DNA of 64,000 bases from Aphelocoma coerulescens (GCF_041296385.1 NC_091017.1:14812001-14876000); one strand, 5' to 3'; counted from the first letter of the stretch, positions 20,962 to 34,954 are shown. The notes: generated by a model not told the origin, from the sequence alone. Numbers and translations: made by a program.

Positions 20962-21996
20962 GTGAGTATGCAGTGGTAGGATGTCAGAAAGAAGTGTAAA
21001 TCTTAGTTTTTGTTCAGAAGGGTGAGACCCAGAACCCTATCTCCTGTCCTGGCACTCGAGAGTTTGCTTGGAACATCGTGTGCCTTCTGCAACTCCAGAT
21101 GCTGCAGACTGGCCTTACCAGGCTGGAAGCACCCGGTGCAGAAAGCAGCTCTGTAGGTGTGGGTGGGTAAGGGCAGGGAGTCTTTCCCTTCTGACATCCT
21201 CTTAAAGCACAGAGGTGTTGGGGCTGACGTTTGGCTGGGGGAAGGGATGTTCCCATTGCGGTAGGAATGGAAGAGCTTTAATTCTGGAGTTCCTTCCTGC
21301 CTTTTTTCAGGGAAAATGAGCAGCTGCCTTAGTCATGTGCTGGCTTCTGGGGTGGGAAGGGTAGGAGGTGTTTTTGGGGAGAGAGGGCTCTGGATCAGGT
21401 GGGGGATAGTGCTGTGCTCCGTGTCAAACCGTGCTCTGTGCAGCATCAGCTGTGCCAAGGCAGAGCAGCTGGAGAGCACGTGGGCAGTGAATAGGGACCA
21501 AAGCACTGGAAAAGTGGGTGCTGAAAGAGGGGAGAGGACTGTCCCACGAACAGCAGAGTCAGGCAAGAGGTGCAGCCTCACACCCGAGCCTTCCCACTGG
21601 GTTTAACTTCATTGCCTCTTCTGATGCTGCAGCCCATGGGCTGGGATTCGCTGTTGGTGTGTTCTTGGAAACTTTGAGAAGCTGACTAAAAATGGTGTCA
21701 GTGAGCAGTGGTGAAACAAGGCTGAGAGCTCTTTGGTGCTGCTTCTTGCTGCCAGAGTTCCCTGGCCATCCTGATTTCAGATGACCAGAAATCTGCTAGG
21801 CCACTCTGTTAGTGAATGTGAAAGTCTCTGCCAATTAAAAGTCTCTCTCGCTTGAAGCCTCTCAGCTTTGGAAGTGTTGCCTACTTGAGGCACTGGCAAG
21901 AACTGGCCAGTTCAGGATGTAGCCAAGTTTGTCAGAAATCCCTACGGTGTGTGTGCATCATATTCATGAATTTGCTTCTCTTGTCCTGACCATCAG

Positions 21997-23015
21997 AAGC
22001 TTCATTCCAAACCGAGAGGAAAACTGTGGTGCTGCCACCACTGCCGGCCATGACTGCTGCACAACGGGCACCAAACTCGACCACGACGGCTCAAAAGAGC
22101 CCCAGAACCGAGAGTGACGACCTGGACCTGCCTGCCATGGATAACCCTGCCAGGAACCAGGATCCTTTGTTTGCCACGCTCAGGAAAGTGGAGAAAGATC
22201 CCGAGGAACTATCCCAGGGCATCAACACTGGTATCCAGGAGAGCTGGCGGGAGGTTTCCTGCAACCCACGCGTGCTGTGTGGTTCTCTTCAGAAACGCCC
22301 TCTCACCTAAGTGACCACTTCTGGTTGTGGGCAACTGCAGATACAAGCCTGGTGGGAGGAGGAGTACGTTTATAATAAGAAAGGGTGGTTTGCTTAAAAT
22401 GAAGAAACAACAAAGCTGTGGGTTTGGCTGCAACCTGGGCCTAAGGTTTTATAGCTTTTTTTACAAACTTGCTCATGACCCTTGCAGCTTTGCATTCCCT
22501 GGTAATAAAATTGGATTACTTGGCTGTTTGCTGATGGCTCGGGGTGCGGGGTCTAGGGCGTTGGGGGGTGTGTGTTAGGCCAGCCTGTGCACACTGTAGT
22601 AGCTGCCTTCTCACTGCTTGCTTTTTCCTGACAATTTTCCTGCTTGCAGCCCTCACAGCTCTTTCAGCCACTGAGCGAGGAAACCTGCTGCTGGATTTCT
22701 CCGCGCTTGGGAAAAGTGTAATGGTGCAAAGCATTGTGAGCTGCCAGGTGAGAAGCCAAGGTTCCATTTCCATTGTCGGAGGGATTGCTGGGGAAGAAGG
22801 CAAGAGGGGGAGAGCCTGGAGAAGAGACTGTGCCTGGGACCAATGAACATTTTCTCTGGAAACTTAGGAGAGCCAGGCTTTGGAATGGCTTTAGGCATCT
22901 CTCTCTGACCAGCTTGTTCTCTGTGGTTTTTCAGGGATCTGCAGGGGATGACAGGAATCCTTTCCCAGTGACTTTGCTGCCAAATGAAGACAAGACAAGA
23001 AGACCTCAAGTCTGA
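21997..23015 (+). pseudogene. AFF1: Downstream AFF1-homologous exons, unit 1
   Basis: Three exon-like blocks, 21997-22230, 22650-22747 and 22935-23015, have good acceptors and donors and join in one open frame of about 137 codons ending in TGA. The last block, GDDRNPFPVTLLPN then RRPQV, aligns with GDTANPFPVPSLPN and KPQV just before the AFF1 C-terminal homology domain. The stop sits where AFF1 continues into that domain. The frame cannot be entered from exon 8 or 9 without a stop, so these are untranslated remnants, part of a long 3' UTR, or used by an isoform I cannot see. Confidence 0.55.
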
Positions 23016-23658
23016 ACAGTAAGTGTTTGTTTTACAGCCCTGCCTGGAGTTTCTGCAGCCACCAGGCAGGGCTGGCCCTGCAGCCACCCTGGCTTCTGCT
23101 TCCTCATGAGCACCTCCTTTAGGAGAAAGGAGAGAGATTGGGGAGAGCTGCCCTGTGAGGGCAGCACCTGCTAAGTAGCTTGGCTACAGCTGGGCAGCAC
23201 TTGAATTTTTGACTCCTTGCTGGGCCTGTGACCAGTATTGGCCAACAGAAATTCCTCGAGTTGCTGCCACATTTTTTATTGTACATCTTAGTCATTACAA
23301 ATGTTGTGTTGTCCTGTGGTGCAAGCAGTGGGGAATACTCAGAAGCTGTAACCTGCCATCCCACGGGGCCTTTGCAGTGTCATTTTCCATAAAACACAAA
23401 GCTCTGTGAGCCCCTCTGGGCAAAGGGATGCATTGCCTTGATCTGCTGGCAAGCTTGCAAAAGAAAATGAGCACGATGTGCCTGGCTGAAGGGCTGGGAG
23501 GCTGTAAAAACCCTCTCCCTAAAGCGGCACCTGCTGAAAGCCAAAAGGCTTTGCAGGTCCTCTTGGAGCCAAGTGACTGCAGTCATTGACTGGACTCTGC
23601 CAGTGTGCCTGTTGGATGAGTCCAACCAAATGTTTTCTCTTCCCTCCCTTTGTCCCAG

Positions 23659-23998
23659 ACCTTTCTGCTGGACAAAGCCAAGTGACGTGACCAAGAGCCG
23701 GACTGACCTCGTGCACCGAATGAGACCGAATTTACAGTGACCCAGACTGGAATCCAGTGTGCCTTGACTGGGTCTCCAGGATGTAAATAGTTCCAAGTTC
23801 TCTGTTCTTTTGAAGCCTTACAAACAGTTCTGTTTTGTTTTTATTGTTCAATGCAAAGATCTGCATATTATTTTTGTTTGAAATACAGTTGTAAGTTATT
23901 TTGGTTACCTTTGGGAAACTTTGTGGTTTTTGAGGGTAATGCTTTTCTGCCTTGCAAAAGAAGAGATGGAGGGGGGTACCTGCCTTTAAAAAGACCAC
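23659..23998 (+). other. Candidate terminal non-coding exon, copy 1
   Basis: Strong acceptor (ccctccctttgtcccag). It follows the donor gtaagt at 23019 that ends the last AFF1-like block. No long frame. Its 3' end is undefined; no AATAAA lies before the unit junction, so transcripts may run into the next unit (AATAAA near 24930). Confidence 0.35.
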
Positions 23999-26675
23999 GT
24001 GAAATTTTTGGAAAGGCTGGTTATTTACTTTAAAAATAATGATTGGAACAAAACTGTTAGCACTTTCTGCTTAAAATCTGAGCCCAAAGAAAGGTTGGTG
24101 AGTTATGCTGTGGTCTGCACTTCATTAGAATGGCCTAAGCATGGCAGAATTGGGTCTGTTGGCAAACAACCGCAAAGTCAGAACAGAAAACGGGACTGTT
24201 TGGGAAACAACTCCTTCTCACACATTCAGCTGTGGTAAATGCAGAGATAGTTGTGACTGGAGTGAAAGGAGCTGGTGCTGACTCCAGCTGTGCACAGCTG
24301 TAATTAGCAGCCCTCACTCTGCCCTGAGCCAGTCATACAGTGCCATGCACGAGTGATCCCTACATTGTCCCTTCCTGGTGCAGTATCTGGCATCTGCTGA
24401 CTGAGATGCCATCATCTAATGTAGCTTCACTTTGGAATTTACTAGGAAAACAAACAAAAACAGAGCAAATGCTCATAAGCTCTGCTCAGTTTTGGCCTGT
24501 TAAGAACACCGATCCAAAGGCAGCAGTTTTGTGTAAACAGAAATGATGAAAAGTCAGCTTTGCTGAGGAGTCCCAGATGCAGATTTCCTGTACAGCAGCA
24601 CAGCTCCTACTGGCACAGGACATGAGTTCCTATTTGCCTGTGACTGATTTGCAAACACCTGCTGAGAACAAGCTGAGTAACCACACTTGGCTCTTCAAAA
24701 AGTCCAACAACGTGATATGTGTAGCAGTGTTAACAGCCAGGCCACAGCATGTCACACGTTGAATTGTCCTCGCAGCCCTCGAAGAAATCAGTTAAACTGC
24801 TTAAACTTAGCGAACCCTAAAGGAAAATGCTTTAATGCTGAAGCTTTAAAAGTATCCATTTTCACCAAAATGCCATCAAAGAATCCCAATCCAAAACAAA
24901 CCACGAGCATTTGGTTTTAAAGTAGTCTAAATAAAAACTTTTTGAGCAAGCAGAAGGGAAAGATTTATTAAGTAGCTAAGCAGCACTTCATTTGTAATAG
25001 TGGTTGAGTGTACACATGCAGTAAGTGAAAGGAGCTAAACCTTAGTCTCCCAAATGGTGTCCTGCAAGTTAGAGAAAATCCCTTTTCTTTCAGTAAGTAA
25101 GTAAAACAAGCAAAATACTTTGCTTGTAGATTATTCAAGTGTTTCCCCCAGCATCTGGAAAAAATAAGCTCCCTTTTTAAATGTATTTTCCCGTATTTTG
25201 ATGTTATTATCAAGCAAACAAATAGGCTCTTATTGTACAATATGGGAAAGCAGTCAATTATTCTGAAGTGCTAGAATCCATTTAAGAATGTTTGAAAGCA
25301 TTTAAAGCATCGACATACTATTTTTCTAGTGTGGCTTTACAATAGTTTTAATTCTCACTGACTGTGTGCCATGCTTTCCTTGCAGACAACTGCAATTACA
25401 GCTTTACCTGTGAGAGCCTCCTGTCCTTATGGCTGGGATCCTCATTAAGATTTGAGACAACACTCTCTGCCACCTTAAAAAATACACCCAAACACATAGA
25501 AAGCCCCAACAAACCAGAACCCCCCTCGTGCACATTTACTATAAGCACCAAGTTTTCCATTTGGAAAGCACCAAGTATCAGATTCATCCAGACAGAGGTC
25601 CCAGGTCTGCTGTGAAATACATCTTAATTCAAGTCAATGGCAGAAAGAGGCACTTGGGGAAAGGATTCATCTTTTCTTAAGGCAGACTGCTGGAGTAGAG
25701 CAGATACAGTATGTTCTAAAAGAGCTTGTTTCTTCTTAGTGTCAATGCAGAAAGGCTATTGCATTTATCTAACAAAACACAGGTCTAATTCACGCAAAAA
25801 CTCCACTTCAGGAGACCCAGAAAGAGGCACGGGGAATTCTAATTAATCTGACTTTTCTCTCCTTTTATTTCATAGAAATATATATATATGTAAATATATA
25901 TGTTATATATATATACATCAATCACTTTTTTTTTAAGTTGCAAGAAAATCAAGTCTAATTTCTTACGTTTTTCCCTATGCAAAAAGGCCCTCCGGATCTA
26001 AAAATGCCTGCCATCCCATGCATGCTTTGTTGACATACCAGGATCTTGAATCTGGGTGAGTCAGCCAGGCATCCATCCCAGACATCCATCCCTGTTCCTG
26101 ATGGTCTGGCTGTACTTGGGCACTGCACCAGGGCAAAGGAACACCTCAGTGTTGCAGCTGAAGGAGACACAGAGATTCTGAACTGGATCCACCATCACTC
26201 ACCCATAGATTTCAGATCCTGGTAAAGCGGATTAACACATTTACATTACACCAGTCAATCTAAAATTATTAAATCAGGTTGTTACCACGCTGTTCTCAAA
26301 AATTCTCAGGAGAGGAATTACCTAACTTTAGGCATATTTCTTTTTGTATGTAAAGACAGTGTGTTCCATGACCACCACTACTGTTTGATCATGGGTTTTA
26401 GTCTTACCTTCTGTTACAATTCATCCTGAATGGTGGCTCTTACAGTGCAGCTCTTTCTAAGGAAGTTCCCTTCTCTTCACTAGAGGGCAGCCCATAACCC
26501 CTTATAAGCAACTACCAGCCTGATAACATTACAGCAAGCAAAATAAAGTTCTTTAAGGACAGCTGAGTTTTAGACTGATAAATTGTAGATACAAAAATGC
26601 TGCTAGCAAGGATTTTCTTGCTATTTTCTAAGTCCGTGAGAGACTTTTCTCTCTCACAGAAGAGGTGGCAGGGAA

Positions 26676-27039
26676 TGTAAACAACCAAGCCACCTGCAAC
26701 CTTGAGAAGTCTTGTTTATGGTATAGTAGAAAAATATTTTGGCAATGGATGTTTTAGGATTTTAGCCAACCACCCCCAAGGGGTGGCTGATCCTTTGTCC
26801 AATTAGACTATAAAGAAAAAGTCTATAAAAGAGTTTGTAAAATAATTAAATAGATCAATCTTGCTGCACAATTCCTGCCTGCTGGATCTTCTGTCCTCCT
26901 CCTCCCTATGGCTGCAGGACATGGTGATATACCCTAGGGCCCAGGCCTGTGGTAATAATAAATCAGGGACCAATTAAAACCAAAATTATTTCTGCTCCAA
27001 TACTGCCATTACTGTAAGTTTCACTGGAACCTGGTAACA
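26676..27039 (+). mobile_element. LTR-like element, unit 2
   Basis: Same element as at 3119-3482, carried along by the duplication, with one visible substitution (tctggtcc to tctgctcc near 26994). Confidence 0.4.
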
Positions 27040-28245
27040 GTTCCCATCAGTGAGTGAGTTCAGTGGGTGTGAGCATATGCCCTGGGCCAGAACTCAGAAC
27101 AAGACCAAGAATGATTCTCTGTTTTAGATGAGTTATTCTGCATCCCGTCTGCAACTGAGAATAGCTGCATGACCAAGTCAAGGAGCCTCAGTGTACAAGT
27201 ATTTGATTCCTGCACTTCTGATAGGAATAACCTAAGCAATGAAGTTTGCTTTCAAGAAAATAATTTATTAGAACAGTAGCTATTTTGTATTCCCCAAAGG
27301 AAAACTTACCAAAAAGAAAAGACGAAAGTACCGCTATATACAAAGACAACAAACTTTAACAGCAGTTAAAGCATTTTAAACAGCAGTTTCCTTGTTTTAG
27401 AAAATTAACTCTTTAGAGAAGCATTACATCTTTAGACGTATTCTGTACAATTCTTATGTGATCTGTTTTCACACAACAAAGGTAACCAATTAACAACTGG
27501 TCTTGAAGGCATAAGCTACCAGCTCATTAATTATCTTTCTTTTCTAGCAAAATCAGGCCTTATTTTCCAAGAAGTATGCTTTATTGTAAAAGATTATAAC
27601 ATCTAATTTCAGAAAATTTTCACTGCTTACAGGTAATGGACAAAGTCTAGACAAGAAATAAGCAAGATAAAAGTGGCTCACATCAAGAATTGACTCTGTT
27701 CTCCATTTAGCTGATGATTTTCCCAAAATTTGCAAAAAAAAAGTACTCCAGAAGCCTCTGCTTACTGAAAGAGACCATTTAATAAAACCAAAGATTGCTG
27801 AGCAACTTTTACTATGCACAATACTAATGTAAGTTTCAACACCTGTTTAATGTCTCACTAATTCTTCACCAATTCCATATTTCAGAACTGGGAAAAGGCT
27901 GGAACAGCAGGTATATTACCCTTTTTACAGTAACATTTTCCAGAGTTTTTAAGAGATACTAAGTGCATTCTAAGGAATCCATTCTTTATGTTGAGACTTT
28001 AGTACTTTTAGTCCAAAAATAACAAATGGGAAAACTTGATTCCATAAAGCTGAAAAATCACTCAGCTTCCTATTCGGTACTTTGTAGGAGGAATATGAAG
28101 GGGCAATTTCTAGGAAAAAGAAGCATTCACATTATGTACTTTACACTTGAATTTTTCAGAGAAACAACACTGAAAATTACAACAAATGGTATCTTTAAAA
28201 CCGGCCAATATGAAATTAGAAGGTTGCCAGTTCTGCAGTTATGAC

Positions 28246-28547
28246 CATAGAATCACAGAATGGTTTGGGTTGGGAGGGACCTTAAAGATCATCTCGTTCC
28301 AACCCTCTGCCATGGGCAGGGGCATCTTCCACTAGACCAAGTTGCTCAGAGCCCCATCCAGCCTGGCCTTGGACACTTCCAGGAGTGGGGCATCCACAAC
28401 TTCTCTGAGCAACCTCTTCCAGTGCCTCATCATCCTCACAAGAATTTATTCCTAATACCTAATCTAAACCTTTTTCAGTTTGAAGTCATTCTCCCTTGTT
28501 TTGCCATGCTCTTCTAAATAGTCTCTCTCCATGTTTTCCTCTTGTCA
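28246..28547 (-). mobile_element. CR1 retroposon 3' fragment, unit 2
   Basis: Duplicate of the CR1 fragment at 4689-4990, with the same 5' truncation point. The insertion therefore predates the array amplification. Confidence 0.9.
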
Positions 28548-29524
28548 AAATATATTTCATAAAAGCCTTGAATTTCATAAGAGACAGACGCCTCTTTTTA
28601 GTGTTTTCCTAAAAATACTGCCCTAGTTTACTGCTTTCTTGGTTTTATTACTCCTAAGGAGGAGTTGATGTCATGCCAAGTGTTACAAGACCTTGAGGAA
28701 AAGGATTAGATTGCTGTGAGCAGGTAAAAGCTGGCCATGTGCTTGGCACATGGATCCTGCTACTACGAAAAATGGATTTTCTTTCTGTAACCCTTAGAGA
28801 CAGTATGAATATATATTTACCAGTACTAAACTAGTAAAGAACAGTACATTAATAATCCAAATGACAGGTCATTTCTTTTCTCTCTGATGAACAGTCCATC
28901 CCACCAGCATCTCAAACTTTGGTTTATTTTGGGTGGTTGGCACTGTTCCTATCAATTCCTTCAAGTGAAATTATATTTATTTACAACAGCTGTCCTGTGA
29001 ATGCAAGAATATTTGCTGTTGGCTTTGATTTGCTGGATAGCTAAAATTTACTGAAAGAGGTCAGAAAGATAGAAAGCAGTTCAGGGGAATAAACAGTGAA
29101 GGAGATTAAAGGAGTGAAAAGTTGGAGAAACACAAAAGGAAGAAAACACCAAAACCCACCAGGTCTGAAAAAGAAAGTAGAAACCTATATGAAAGGGAAA
29201 CAGTTGCAAATGCTGAAAAAGTTCAAAAGGAAGATGAGAGAGAGTATAAAATCTAAATTAATTTGTAACTTTAGCTAAATAATTAAGGCTTGGTAAAGTA
29301 AAAAATGGGGCCTCATCCCCCCAAAACCAAAAAAAACTTCAAAGACTATTTAGCAAGAGACAGAAAACAGGTCAGGAAATGCCAGTCTGCTGGGATCTAG
29401 GCCGTTTTTGTCTTTATTTTGATGGAAGTTACACTTCTCTGAAAAAAAACCCCAAACCCTCCAAGTGCTGCAGTCACCTTTCAGCTGACTTTGACAGGTT
29501 TTGGATCAATGCCATTTGTATAAG

Positions 29525-30816
29525 TGTAGCGGGTTTAGTTCAGAAACCGGGCAGAAACACTAATTAAGTGCAGTGGTTTGGTTCAAAATATCTATTACTT
29601 ACTTATTTTCCTTCTGTGAGATAAGAACTAGGAAAAAGCAAAGCAGGCACAAACCTTAAACAGCTGCAGTAAGAGTTTTATTACTAATAGAATTAAAAGT
29701 AAAGAGAAATAACAAGAAATTAAAGCAAACCCCCTCCCACTCTCCAGCACTTTCCTCCTTTTATCCAACTCACACAAAGGGTAACAGAACATGGGATGTT
29801 AGTCAGTGTTACAGTTCTTGGTAAGTCTCTCTCTTACGCTTAAGGGAAAAAGGGTTTTCTTCAGCTGCACGTGGTTCCCAAACTGCCATCAACAGCAGAC
29901 CCACCCAGAAAGAAACAATCTGCTCTGGTGTAAAACATCTCTTCCGTGAAAAATCTCAGTTCCTTCACACTGCCAAACATGGGCCATCACACGGGGTTAT
30001 TAATCTTTTTAAGGACGAGTTATTTTGACCTGAACACAAAGGCGTTCTTCCCCACAAGCCTCTAAAAGCCTCTCACTGCTTCTATATAGCCTGGCATAGG
30101 CACTCTTCACAGTCTTCATGGGCCACACATGAATTCTCCATCCCCCCATGTACTTCAAATGGATTAAAGAGACAAACAGATTGTGATATTACAGTTTCTT
30201 CCCACGGCAGGCAAGAAAGTTTTTTTAAGCTACACGTGAAAAACGTGGCACCAGCCTCTTTTCTCCGGTTGCCATTTTCAGCTTTGTCTCACATGACTCA
30301 CTTTCTCTTTCTCTCTGGCTCTGAAACTGCCATGTTGAAGAGTGTTCTTGTTCTGGCTTTACAGCAGAAGAAAGCCTCGCTCCCTCTGTGCTGCTGGCTG
30401 CATGGTGTCTTCCTCAGTTTAGCACGAAGTGTGCTGACTGCAGAAAGGAGGCTCCACTGGCTCCTGCTGGCTCCACCGGCTCCACGTGGAGAGGAGAGGG
30501 ACCCGCCAGTCCCAAGAAGCCGCGCCGGATGGGTTTAGCTGTGTGGCAGACCATGGCTGGTTTTAGCTGCCTGCGGCTCTGGGATAGTTCCTCCCCCAGA
30601 GACCCAGGGTCCACGCTGCGGCATTGGGAAAAGGGGAAGGTAGCAGGGGGCCCGGCCTGGCCCAGCAGGGCCCAGAGGCTCGAAGCCCCCCCACCTTCTG
30701 GCAGGCGAACTGGGACAAAAGGCAATTCCCGCCTTTCCACGTGGTTTAAATATGTAAATTGCGAGAAGCGTCATTAGTCTAAAAGACTGTCCATCAACTC
30801 AGGTTCACCCACTACA
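29525..30816 (-). mobile_element. Solo retroviral LTR, unit 2
   Basis: Duplicate of the LTR at 5967-7258 with the same ends and flanks, so the insertion predates the tandem duplication. Confidence 0.7.
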
Positions 30817-32603
30817 TTAAGGTATCTAGAGTCAAGTTGAAAGAACTGTTAAACAAAAGGTTTCATCGGCACAAATAGTTTCATTGTGCCTCAAACACAG
30901 CTGAGCAGCTTCCTTACTACAGTCATATTCCCCTGTATTCCCCCACAATCCACTGTATTTCAGTATGAAAACAAGTTATCAGTAATGGTCATAAGATGGT
31001 GAATAAAACATGGCTGCTTGGTATCAGTGAGAGATTCTGGAATCTTCATTTATCACCATGCTAGTCCAGTGTTACAGCAGCAGAAATACAACTAAAAGGT
31101 GAAAGCTTTCCATTTTTCCTCCACACTGTACATGTCTTTCATTAATACTCCTGATTCCAAATGGGGCTCAAGAATGTTTCTGCTCAATATTCACATAAAA
31201 GCATAAGGAATTCATAGCTAGGAGACAGTCCAAACCTGGGTGCAGCACAACAGACACAGCTGGCTCCTCAAGTTGTATGTCTGGGCCAATTAAAAAAAAA
31301 AAAAAAAGGTAGCAAGCAAACAGAGAATGCAGAAATAGTTGCTCCAGAGGGTTTTTAAGGTGGAAAAGGAAATCTCCACCTGTTCCATTAAAAAATAAAT
31401 AATCACTTCGCACTAGTTGCCCATGCATCACATTCCACAGGCTGCCAGCATTAGGATCATGTGGGTAGATGACAAGAATTCAAACTACTGACATCAATTA
31501 TAATTCATTGGTGACATCAGCTCCTGGTTGGATCATTCCCTAAGTACTCTATCACTGTTACTCCCACCGTCACCAGGCTGAATATACACACAGGCCTTCT
31601 GATTCAGCTACACAGAACATATAAATACAAATGTTTAGTCATAAATTGAAATCATATAGCAAGGATTTGAATAATAGAAGATATTTTCCCTCTGTAAGGA
31701 AGTTATTTGAAGTATACCATAGCTGTACCTGCAGGATGTCAAGATCAAGCATAAGAATTTGGATTCTTCTTTCCCAGCTTTCCACAATTACATTAGAACA
31801 AAAAAATGCTGGTTTATATAGAAATTATTTTGTTCCATGAGTCAAACCGAGATAAGTTTGAGATTTCCTAGCTAGAATCCAACTATGTCAGTCCATTTTC
31901 AAAATAATGTGGGGTAACACAAATGATCCCACTTCATGAAGGGCAGCCACTGAGCTGGCTGGAAGGAACAGGGTATTGTTCCATGAAAGACTTCCAGGTT
32001 TCTTCTCTCCCCACAGCCCTGTAACTGTGTCATGGCACTGTGCCATAGGGAACATCCCAAGGAGGCCGGGAAATGCACTGGATTTATGGCAAAGGCAGGA
32101 AACGGGCCTGTTCTGTATCCCACACACTTCCAGAGCGCTGCCAAGGCACACGGGGCTGCAGGGACACGCCGTGTGCCAGGCGGGATTTGGTGTCACCCAG
32201 GTGCCTCAGCCCCAGGGCTGGCAGGGTTCCAGGCACAGGGCAGCTGCCCCCGTCCCGTTTCCCGGCAGCCCTCCCGGCTCCACGGGGGCCACAGGCCTTG
32301 CCCACAGCCGGACGCCGCTGGCAGCTTTCCCCTTCGGCCACGCACAATTCCCTCTCCCTCCGTGGCACCAGCGGCCCCCGGGCTGCCTGCCTGAGCCCTC
32401 CGCACCCCCGGCCTCTTCCCGGGCACCTTTGAAGCCCTCTCTACCCGAAAGAACGGCAGCAGCCCCCTCCCCGGTGCTGTGGGATGCGGCAGGAAGCTCC
32501 TGGGAAAGCCGCTCAGCCCTCCTGAGGCCGGGTGCCACAGCTGCCCTCAGGCTGCGAGGGAGAACAGCAGCGGCCTCTGCCAGCACCTGCCAACTCCCGC
32601 GGG

Positions 32604-32868
32604 TGCCTCCCGAGCCTCCTCTGCTCCAGGCTGAGCACCCCCAGCTCCCTCAGCTGCTCCTCATCACACCTGTGCTCCGGAGCCTGCACCAGCTCCATGC
32701 CCATCTCCTGGACGCGCCCCAGCCTCGTAGTGCGCTCCCAAAAGCGGGCCCGGGATTCCAGATGCACCCTCAGCAGTGCCGAGCACAGGAGCATTGCTCC
32801 AGGTCACAGAATCATAGAATATTCTGTGCTGGAAGGGCTCCACAAGGGCCCTGAAGTACAACCAAAAC
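32604..32868 (-). mobile_element. CR1 fragments, unit 2
   Basis: Duplicate of the CR1 fragments at 9046-9310. Confidence 0.7.
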
Positions 32869-33617
32869 CTCTCACAGCGATGTTCAAATGTCAGAAGCAG
32901 CAGAAGAAAGGAAGACATTTTTCTTATCAGAGCATCAACCAACCTGAATTAATACAATGAAATGAAAAAACAGGTTAGGATGGAACACTCTCAACTTATT
33001 TACATACTGCCTTCCATCATTTTAAAACTTGACTTTATGTGGTTGGTTTCTAGCATTTTTCACTTTCCTTTTCCTGGCCAGAAATGAAATAGTTCCCTTA
33101 AAAATAAGACCAAGACGTGCCCACCGCTGGCCATAAAGGAGCCCATCAGCAATGGCAGTAATGCCGCTGGGATAAAATACTCAAGAGGGGGAAAAAAAGG
33201 TATGGCCCAGATTGCAGCCGGAGAAGAAACCACGGTGCCAAGAGAGAGCCTCAGGGAAATTGACTTTTTTAGATTATTTGTGTCTATTTGGCCGAGAGGA
33301 TTTAAGACTGCATTCCCCATCTGATGGAGTCACTCAGTGTGCAGAATGCTTTTTCACATGAAGTCTCTCAAGACTTATCTCTGCTTGAAAGAATCAAGAA
33401 CTTGCGAATGATATACATAAGTTGGGTTGTTCTGGTGTCTTGGTTTTTTATCCCATTACCAAGTAATTTACATGTGAAATTCTTGTTGCAGAGGCCCCAG
33501 TCCAGGGGCTCTCCTGTCTGGACCGGGACACAGCCTCCCTGAGTTTCCATCAGTGCTCAAGGGCCACAAGACGTGCAAGTCCCATCAGTGAATTTCTTGC
33601 CAGCTTTACTCATGGGA

Positions 33618-33982
33618 TGCCCCTGAGCCTTTGGACAAAGCAGCTGCAGCTCTGGCCCTGGGCCCTGAGGGCTCCCTCAGTGGCTCCTTCTCAGCTGCCG
33701 GGCAGGGCCCTGCGGCTCGGTGGCGCAGGGCCGTGCGGCCCCGCCTCGGGCACAGCCCGTGTGCGGCTGCCGGGCAGGGCTGGGCTCCCGTGTGCAGCAG
33801 GGGGTGCGGGCGGGGCTCCAGCAGGGTTCCGTGCCCTCTGAGCCCCGCCCTGGGCACCTGGACACCGCCCCGGCCGTGCCTGTGACGCTCCGTTGCCACC
33901 GGGGCCATGGCAACAGCAGAAGCGTCTTCGGGAATCGCCCCGCGGGCTGCAGCAGCACGGAGCGAGCGCGGCTGCCATTGTG
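33618..33982 (+). promoter_or_regulatory. GC/CpG-rich candidate promoter, unit 2
   Basis: Copy of the island at 10060-10424, upstream of the second AFF1-like gene (coding start 36830). Confidence 0.4.
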
Positions 33983-34192
33983 GGAGGCATTCCTTGGCCA
34001 GAGAGCCTGTTGGCAGCGCCACTGCCGTTCCCGGAGGCATTCCTTGGCCAGAGAGCCTGTTGGCAGCGGCACTGCCGTTCCCGGAGGCATTCCTTGGTCA
34101 GAGGGCCTGTTGGCAGCGGCACTGCCGTTCCCGGAGGCATTCCTTGGCCAGAGGGCCTGTTGGCAGCGGCACTGCCGTTCCAGGAGGCATTC
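33983..34192 (+). repeat. 50-bp minisatellite, 4.2 copies, unit 2
   Basis: Same copy number and same internal variants as at 10425-10634, so the array has not drifted since the large duplication. Confidence 0.92.
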
Positions 34193-34954
34193 CTCGCCCG
34201 CAAGGCCCACTTGTGCCAGGTGATTCTCCCCTTGGCTGCGCGGGGGCAAACGGGCCAGCCACGGATGGCTCTGCTGCCTTCCTGCACCGTGCAGCAACAG
34301 GAACAGCTTCAAATGCGGGTTCTTACTGCTGCCTCTGCGAGCTGACAGCAGTTTGCTGGGAAAGAGGCCTCTGACCAGAGCGACTGCCTTTAAGGCCTTG
34401 TTTGTGCAATTATTTCAGAGTATTATTACCCAGCCCTCAGTGGGACAAATTAATGTCGGGTGGAGAGGGCAAGGTTGCAGGAGGGCTTGCTGCTGATTCA
34501 GCTTTAATCCTCAGTGTCTTTGAGGCGCAGCAGAGCCAGGCAGTCCCTGGGAAAGGAGGGCAGCACAGAGGCCCCTGGGTTCTGCCCCGTGTGCTGCCAA
34601 AAGGTGCCAGCACTGAGGAGGAGAGGCTTGAGCGGAGAGCCAGCAGATGTGTGGCAGGGGAAACTCTGGGCTTTTCCTGGGCAGTGCCTGCAGCAGCTGG
34701 GGCCTGGGATTGCCCTTTGTCGGGATTGAGAGCGGCTGCGAGGGGCCGCTCTTCCCGTTGAACTGTCACAGGCAGTGACTCCAGAGAGAGGTGGCAAAGC
34801 CGGTGTGGAAGAACCCACATCCCAAAGTGAAGCCAAAGCTATGGATTTATTACTTCCCACTTTTAAGAATCAAGGCCATTTTAATCACAATGGTCTTGTA
34901 CATCTACTGGTATATTATATGTATATAAGTCCAATGGCCACCAGAATATTTTAA

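Larger units (their letters stand above)
442..23998 (+). repeat. Tandem unit 1 (23,557 bp)
   Basis: First complete unit of a head-to-tail tandem duplication. The unit limits come from the right edge of the array: sequence identity stops after ...gaccac at 47546. The base after the same gaccac in earlier copies (442 and 23999) is therefore the first base of a unit. The unit contains one AFF1-like gene (13.2-23.0 kb plus a possible terminal exon at 23659), a GC-rich candidate promoter, a solo LTR and CR1 fragments. It differs from unit 2 at roughly 17 single bases and a few length-variable tracts, counted by eye. Confidence 0.93.
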
